Of a stretch of 64,000 bases of DNA, positions 59,607-64,000 are shown in pieces. Source of the DNA: Actinomadura citrea (lineage in GTDB: Bacteria > Actinomycetota > Actinomycetes > Streptosporangiales > Streptosporangiaceae); contig NZ_JACCBT010000001.1 of the NCBI RefSeq assembly GCF_013409045.1, forward strand, positions 8,472,669 to 8,536,668. Reading direction: 5' to 3'. A program made the position numbers and the translations under genes. The notes beneath the pieces were generated by a model. It saw only the letters and a program-made list of their open reading frames with translations. It was not told where the DNA came from and did no database searches. The stretch's first letter is position 1, and each line of letters starts with the position of its first letter.

Positions 59607-62264
59607 GTGGCGGAGCGGATCTCTGAGCGGGAGGCCGAGGTGCTGGCCGCGCTGGGTGCGCGGCTGTCCAACGCGCAGATCGCGAATCGGCTGCACATCT
59701 CCGTGCGCACGGTGGAGAGTCACGTGTCGTCGCTGCTGCGCAAGTACGGCATGGCCGACCGGTGGGCGCTGGCCGAGCTGGCCCGATCCGGGGAGCGGGA
59801 GCCGGGCCGGATGGCCGGGCTGCCGGTGTCCGGGACGACGTTCGTGGGCCGTGCGGCCGAGCGCGCCGCCGTCCTGGCCGCGGTCGAGCAGGCCCGGCTG
59901 GTGACGCTGCTGGGCCCGGGCGGGGTGGGCAAGACCCGGCTGGCCGCGGTGGCTGCCGAGGAGGCCGTGGCGCTGTTCCCGTCCGGTGGGGCGTTCGTGG
60001 ACCTGGTGCCGGTACGCGACGGGTTCGTGGCCCGCGCGGTCGCGACCACGCTCGGGGTGACCGAGGGGTCGCACCAGCCACTGGAGGAGGCGGTCGCGGC
60101 GCGGCTGGGCACCGGGCGGTCGCTGCTCGTCCTGGACAACTGCGAGCACGTGATCGACGAGGCCGCCGAGTTCGCCGAACGGATCCTGGCCGCCTGCCCC
60201 GGCACCCGCGTCCTGGTGACCAGCCGGGAACGCCTCGGCGTACCGAGCGAGCGCAGCGTGCCGATCGCCCCGCTGCCGCTGGGCTCGGACGCCGAGCGGC
60301 TGTTCCACGACCGGGCGCTGGCCGCGGACCCCCAGTTCGTGGCCGATCCCGCGGTTGTCGCGGAACTGTGCGCGCGGCTGGACGGCATGCCGCTGGCGAT
60401 CGAGCTGGCCGCGGCCCGGGGCGCGTCGCTGGGCCCCACGGGACTGCTCGCGGCGCTCGACGACGCGCTGCGGCTGCTGTCCGGCGTACGCGGCGGCGAC
60501 GAGCGGCACCGTTCGCTGCGCGCGGTCCTGTCGTGGAGCTACGACCTGCTCGATGAGGAGGAGCAGACGCTGTTCCGGCGGCTCGGGGTGTTCGTCGGGG
60601 CCTTCGACATGGACGCCGCGGCCGCCGTCGGCGGGGATCGCGCGGGCGTCGCGGACCTGCTCGGCCGGCTGGTCGACAAGAGCCTCGTGGTGCACGTGCG
60701 CGGGCGGGTCAGCCGCTGGCGCCTGCTGGAGACCGTACGCGCGTTCGCGCTGGCGCAGATGACGGCCGCGGGCGAGGAGGACAAGACCCGGGCGCGGCAC
60801 CTCTGCTGGGCCGCCGACGCGGCGTCCGCCACGGAGGTCAGGATCGGCGATCCCACCTGGCGCGAGGACTTCGACGCCACGGCCGCGGACCTGCGCGTCG
60901 CGCTGGCCGCGGCCGGCGGCCCGGGCGAGGTGACGCACCGGCTGGCGAGCGCGCTGGCGCACCTGACCTTCGCCCGCCGCCACCTGCTGGAGTCCTTCGC
61001 CCACCACCGGACCGCCGCCGCGCTCGCGACGAGCGCCGCGTCGGCGGCACGCGACCTGCGCGCGGGAGCCGGGTGCGCGCACGTCAGCACCACGTCCGAC
61101 CAGCACGTGTTCGAGCTGCTCCTGGAGGCCGCCGAACAGGCGGCACGGGCCGGCGACGACCGCGGCCGGGCGATCGACCTGGCCCGCGCGGTCGAGACGG
61201 CCTGCCGGTTCCCCGAGGCGTTCGAGCCCGGCGTCCCGTACGAGCACCTGCGCGGCCTCCTCGACGAGGCGGTCGCGGCCGGGCCCGGCGACGACCCGGC
61301 GGTCACGGCGCGCCTGGCCCTGGCCCGCGCGTGGCTGGCCGGCCCGGACCGGGGCGCGCCGGACCCCGAGCTGGCGTCGACCGCCCTCGCCGCCACCCGG
61401 GCGACCGCGGACCCCGTCCTGATCAGCTCCGGCCTGTGCGCGGCCGGGACCGCGGCACTACACGCCGGACGACTGCGCGAGGCCAATCGCATCACCCGCG
61501 AACGCCTGGCGCTGCTGCCGTCCATGGACCGCGACGACCCGTACTGCGCACCGGAGATCTGCAACACCTACGGCCGCGCCTGCGCCTACGCGATCATGAC
61601 CGGCGACCTGCCCGGCGCGATGGCCGCCGCCCGCGCGGGCATCGGCGACGACCTGCTGCGCGACACCCACCTCACGGCCAGCCGCCTCGTCCAGCCGCTC
61701 GTGCTGACCGGCCGCTTCCACGACGCGATCGGACACGCCGAACGAATGCTGGACCAGTGGGACCGCGCCGGACGCCCCGCCCCGCTCTGGATGCTGCCGG
61801 CCGTGAGCATGACGGTGCTGGCCAGCGCGATGATCGGGGAGGCGAGGGCGGTGGCGCTGTGGCGGGCGCGTGCCGCGGAGGTGGCCGGCGGCATGCTCTG
61901 CACGGCACCGGTCGCGGCGTTCGTCGACGCACGCCTCGCCCTCCACGACGAGCGGTACGACACCGCCGAACCCCTCGTACGCAGGGCGTTCGCGGTCGAC
62001 GCCTCACTGGACAAATACCTCGTGTACGCGCGGGCGGCGGGCGCGGAACTGGCCGTGGCGGCACGCCTCCCCGACGCGCCGGACCTGCTGGCGGCGGCCG
62101 CCCCGCTCGCCGAAGAGAACACCTGGGCCGCGGCCTGCCTCGCCCGCGCCCGCGGGCGCCTCCACAACGACCGCGCCGAACTCGCCCGCGCCCTCACGGC
62201 GTTCGAAAACCTGGACGCACAGGCCGAACGCGACCACACCAAAGCCCTGCTGGCGCGCCTCTAA
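59607..62264 (+). CDS. Large transcriptional regulator: N-terminal LuxR HTH, NB-ARC-type ATPase, TPR-like region
   Basis: 885 residues. It opens with a LuxR-type HTH (ISEREAEVLAALGARLSNAQIANRLHISVRTVESHVSSLLRKYG, residues 5-47). The ATPase follows with Walker A LLGPGGVGKTRLA, Walker B LLVLDNCEHV, and GLPLAIELAAAR-like DGMPLAIELAAARG. The C-terminal half is helical and TPR-like. In most LuxR ATPase regulators the HTH is at the C-terminus; here it leads. The GTG at 59607 has AAAGGGG six bases upstream; the start at 59547 lies in the promoter palindrome. Divergent from the operon it probably controls. Confidence 0.92.
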   Translation: MAERISEREAEVLAALGARLSNAQIANRLHISVRTVESHVSSLLRKYGMADRWALAELARSGEREPGRMAGLPVSGTTFVGRAAERAAVLAAVEQARLVTLLGPGGVGKTRLAAVAAEEAVALFPSGGAFVDLVPVRDGFVARAVATTLGVTEGSHQPLEEAVAARLGTGRSLLVLDNCEHVIDEAAEFAERILAACPGTRVLVTSRERLGVPSERSVPIAPLPLGSDAERLFHDRALAADPQFVADPAVVAELCARLDGMPLAIELAAARGASLGPTGLLAALDDALRLLSGVRGGDERHRSLRAVLSWSYDLLDEEEQTLFRRLGVFVGAFDMDAAAAVGGDRAGVADLLGRLVDKSLVVHVRGRVSRWRLLETVRAFALAQMTAAGEEDKTRARHLCWAADAASATEVRIGDPTWREDFDATAADLRVALAAAGGPGEVTHRLASALAHLTFARRHLLESFAHHRTAAALATSAASAARDLRAGAGCAHVSTTSDQHVFELLLEAAEQAARAGDDRGRAIDLARAVETACRFPEAFEPGVPYEHLRGLLDEAVAAGPGDDPAVTARLALARAWLAGPDRGAPDPELASTALAATRATADPVLISSGLCAAGTAALHAGRLREANRITRERLALLPSMDRDDPYCAPEICNTYGRACAYAIMTGDLPGAMAAARAGIGDDLLRDTHLTASRLVQPLVLTGRFHDAIGHAERMLDQWDRAGRPAPLWMLPAVSMTVLASAMIGEARAVALWRARAAEVAGGMLCTAPVAAFVDARLALHDERYDTAEPLVRRAFAVDASLDKYLVYARAAGAELAVAARLPDAPDLLAAAAPLAEENTWAAACLARARGRLHNDRAELARALTAFENLDAQAERDHTKALLARL

Positions 62265-62286
62265 CTGGACACCGCCTGTTAGCAAA

Positions 62287-62314
62287 AGGCCCCTTCCGGG
62301 ATCGGAAGGGGCCT
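62287..62314. terminator. Bidirectional hairpin between the regulator gene and tRNA-Thr
   Basis: 12-bp arms AGGCCCCTTCCG (62287-62298) and CGGAAGGGGCCT (62303-62314) with a GGAT loop, directly past the regulator stop and directly after the tRNA on the other strand. Confidence 0.9.
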
Positions 62315-62320
62315 CTGACG

Positions 62321-62396
62321 TGGAGCCGCCTATCGGAATCGAACCGATGACCTATTCATTACGAGTGAATCGCTCTGCCGACTGAGCTAAGGCGGC
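62321..62396 (-). tRNA. tRNA-Thr (CGU anticodon), CCA encoded
   Basis: The minus strand folds to a full cloverleaf: acceptor GCCGCCT/AGGCGGC, D-arm with GCTCAGTCGGCAGAGC, anticodon stem ATTCA/TGAAT with loop CTCGTAA (anticodon CGU, threonine), and T-loop GGTTCGATTCC. The discriminator is U and CCA is encoded at 62321-62323. Confidence 0.97.
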
Positions 62397-62460
62397 GTGC
62401 CGTGTGGGCACGGCGGGAAGCAGTCTACCGGGTGTTGGGGGGTGGGCGTGCACTGGTTAT

Positions 62461-63993
62461 TCAGCGGCAGGTGGTCCCGTTCTTGGGCGGGTCGGTGCTG
62501 ATCAGGTAGTCGTCGGTGGCCTTGGTGATGCAGGAGTTGCCTTGGAGGTAGGCAGTGTGGCCGTCGCCGTCGAAGGTGAGGAGGACGCCGCTGGAGAGCT
62601 GGTCAGCCAGGCTCTGGGCCCACTTGTAGGGGGTTGCGGGGTCGCGGATGGTTCCGATGACGACGATGGGAGCGGCGCCCTGGGCGGTGATGGGCTTGGG
62701 GGCCTGTTCGGTCTGGGAGGGCCAGTAGACGCACGGGAGGCCGCCCCAGACGACGAACGGTCCGAAGCGGGGCGCGACCTTCTTGGCTTGCTCTGCGGCC
62801 TTGCCGTAGGCGGCGAGGTTCGACGGGTTGGGCTTGTCGACGCAGTTGACGGCCATGTTGGCATCGGTCTGGTTGCTGTAGGTGCCGTTCGCCTTGCGCT
62901 CGACCATCTCGTCCGCGAGCGCCAGGAGAAGGGTGCCGTCGCCCTTCTGCGTCGCCTGGGTGAGCGCCTGGCGCAGGACGGGCCAGTACTCCTTGACGTA
63001 AAGGGCCCGGGCGATGCCCATCACGGCCAGGGACTCGGTGACCTTGCGGGAGTCGCGCGTGTTGCTCAGGGGCTTCTTGTCCGTGGACGTGAGGAAGGAG
63101 GAGACCTGGCCGATGACCGCGTCCGGGGTGTTGCCGAAGGGGCAGCTACCCGTCTTCACGCAGTCGTCGGCGAAGGCTCGGAGGGCGGTTTCGAAGCCCT
63201 TGGCCTGCTCGATCAGGAGGTCGGTGGACGACAGCTTCGGGTCGACGGCGCCGTCCAGGACGAGGGCTCGGACGTTCTTGGGGAACTGCTCGGCGTAGAA
63301 GGCGCCCAGGTACGTGCCGTAGGAGGCGCCGTAGTAGGTGAGCTTCTGGTCGCCCAAGGCGGCGCGTAGGACGTCCATGTCGCGGGCGGCGTCGACCGTG
63401 CCGACGTGGGGAAGCTCCGAGTCGGCCTTGGCTTTGCAGCGCTGTGCGAAGGCGCTGCTTTCGCTGCCCAGCTTGTTGGTCTCGTTCGGGTCGTCCGGGG
63501 ATGCGTCGGTGGCGAAGAACTCGTCCAACTGGGGTCCGGTGTTGCAGCGGACGGGGTCGCTGGACGCCACCCCACGCGGGTCGAAGCCGACGATGTCGAA
63601 ACGGCGGCGCAGGTCGCTCCCGAAGGTGCGGGCAGCCTGGCGAACGAAGTCGACCCCGGAACCGCCCGGCCCCCCGGGATTGGTGAGAAGCGAACCGATC
63701 CGTTCGGACTTGTCTTCGGCAGGGAGCCTGATGAGCGAGATGCCGACCTTCTCGCCGGACGGCTTGGTGTAGTCCAAGGGGACCTGTACGGTCGCGCACT
63801 CGAAGCCGTTGCCACAGCCCTTCCAGGACGGCTTCTGACCGTAGAACTGCCCGAGGCCCGTGGGAACGCTCGCGGCCTGGCTCGTGTTCTTGTCGCCGCC
63901 GTCGCAGCCGGTGACCGTCGCCAGGACCAGCACAGTAGCCACGCTGATGAGTCTCGCTGCCCGCACCCGGTCCCCGTCTCGTCGTAGCGGCAC
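62461..63993 (-). CDS. Secreted lipoprotein alpha/beta hydrolase, tripeptidyl aminopeptidase (TAP) type
   Basis: 510 residues. It has a lipoprotein signal (ISVATVLVLATVTGC, lipobox TVTGC), then an alpha/beta-hydrolase with an oxyanion-type NPGGPGGSG, the nucleophile in GASYGTYLG, Asp in GTIRDPATP and His in DGDGHTAYL. A C-terminal TAP-like segment, Cys-rich, completes it. Such enzymes cleave tripeptides or esters outside the cell. The GTG at 63993 lies near the window edge; a GTG at 63966 is also possible, and an upstream start outside the window cannot be excluded. Confidence 0.92.
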   Translation of the reverse strand: MPLRRDGDRVRAARLISVATVLVLATVTGCDGGDKNTSQAASVPTGLGQFYGQKPSWKGCGNGFECATVQVPLDYTKPSGEKVGISLIRLPAEDKSERIGSLLTNPGGPGGSGVDFVRQAARTFGSDLRRRFDIVGFDPRGVASSDPVRCNTGPQLDEFFATDASPDDPNETNKLGSESSAFAQRCKAKADSELPHVGTVDAARDMDVLRAALGDQKLTYYGASYGTYLGAFYAEQFPKNVRALVLDGAVDPKLSSTDLLIEQAKGFETALRAFADDCVKTGSCPFGNTPDAVIGQVSSFLTSTDKKPLSNTRDSRKVTESLAVMGIARALYVKEYWPVLRQALTQATQKGDGTLLLALADEMVERKANGTYSNQTDANMAVNCVDKPNPSNLAAYGKAAEQAKKVAPRFGPFVVWGGLPCVYWPSQTEQAPKPITAQGAAPIVVIGTIRDPATPYKWAQSLADQLSSGVLLTFDGDGHTAYLQGNSCITKATDDYLISTDPPKNGTTCR

Positions 63994-64000
63994 GTACGCC

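Overview
The window is chromosomal DNA from a high-GC, mycelial-type actinomycete. The gene order disA–mutY … clpC–lsr2 … lysS–coaX–nadC–nadB–panD–panC–DUF2520 … DUF3180–folK–folB–folP–folE–ftsH–hpt–tilS–metalloprotease–dacB–ppa is the classical actinobacterial core arrangement. A secreted chaplin-like protein, two cytochromes P450, an Lsr2 protein and an encoded-CCA tRNA-Thr point to Streptosporangiales/Thermomonosporaceae (Actinomadura or a relative). That genus-level placement is inference from memory of such genomes, not a computed result.

Layout. (1) 1-13.3 kb: the 3' part of disA (c-di-AMP synthase), a membrane-anchored unknown, mutY, a NADAR-domain protein, an adenosine-deaminase-like enzyme, a VOC protein, clpC with two ClgR-type boxes upstream, lsr2, a GNAT plus two RDD membrane genes in one operon, and an NlpC/P60 cell-wall hydrolase behind a recognisable c-di-AMP (ydaO-type) riboswitch. 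(2) 13.8-16.9 kb: a small LuxR-type HTH gene, a LacI regulator and a P450. (3) 16.9-24.3 kb: leftward vitamin and cofactor cluster, with lysS, coaX, nadC, nadB, panD, panC and a DUF2520 Rossmann protein whose N-terminus is built from three in-frame GC-palindrome repeats. (4) 24.3-36.6 kb: accessory block with a MacB-type ABC exporter, a chaplin-like protein, a two-component system, a MidA-like methyltransferase, a second P450, a YdbS/YdbT-like PH-domain pair and an orphan NuoD. (5) 36.6-47.6 kb: the folate operon with tight ATGA couplings (an NTF2-like gene sits inside it), then ftsH, hpt, tilS, a zinc metalloprotease, dacB and ppa. (6) 47.8-64 kb: a second NlpC/P60 hydrolase, a sigma factor fused to a zinc-binding and transmembrane tail, a MerR–VIT/VWA operon with a palindromic operator, a 65-bp tandem repeat array, a divergent MFS/MarR pair, DinB and VOC genes, a VOC–PPOX–cupin operon divergent from a large LuxR/ATPase regulator, tRNA-Thr and a secreted TAP-type peptidase.

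How the parts connect. DisA makes c-di-AMP, and the riboswitch at about 12.05-12.27 kb would sense it to control a peptidoglycan hydrolase. ClpC and FtsH are the proteolysis hubs. The pan, nad and coaX genes feed CoA and NAD synthesis, and the fol genes make tetrahydrofolate. Several genes start at or within a base or two of the predicted transcription start (leaderless), a common actinobacterial habit. No insertion sequence, prophage, CRISPR array or integrase was seen. The accessory content is regulatory and exporter modules slotted between conserved operons.
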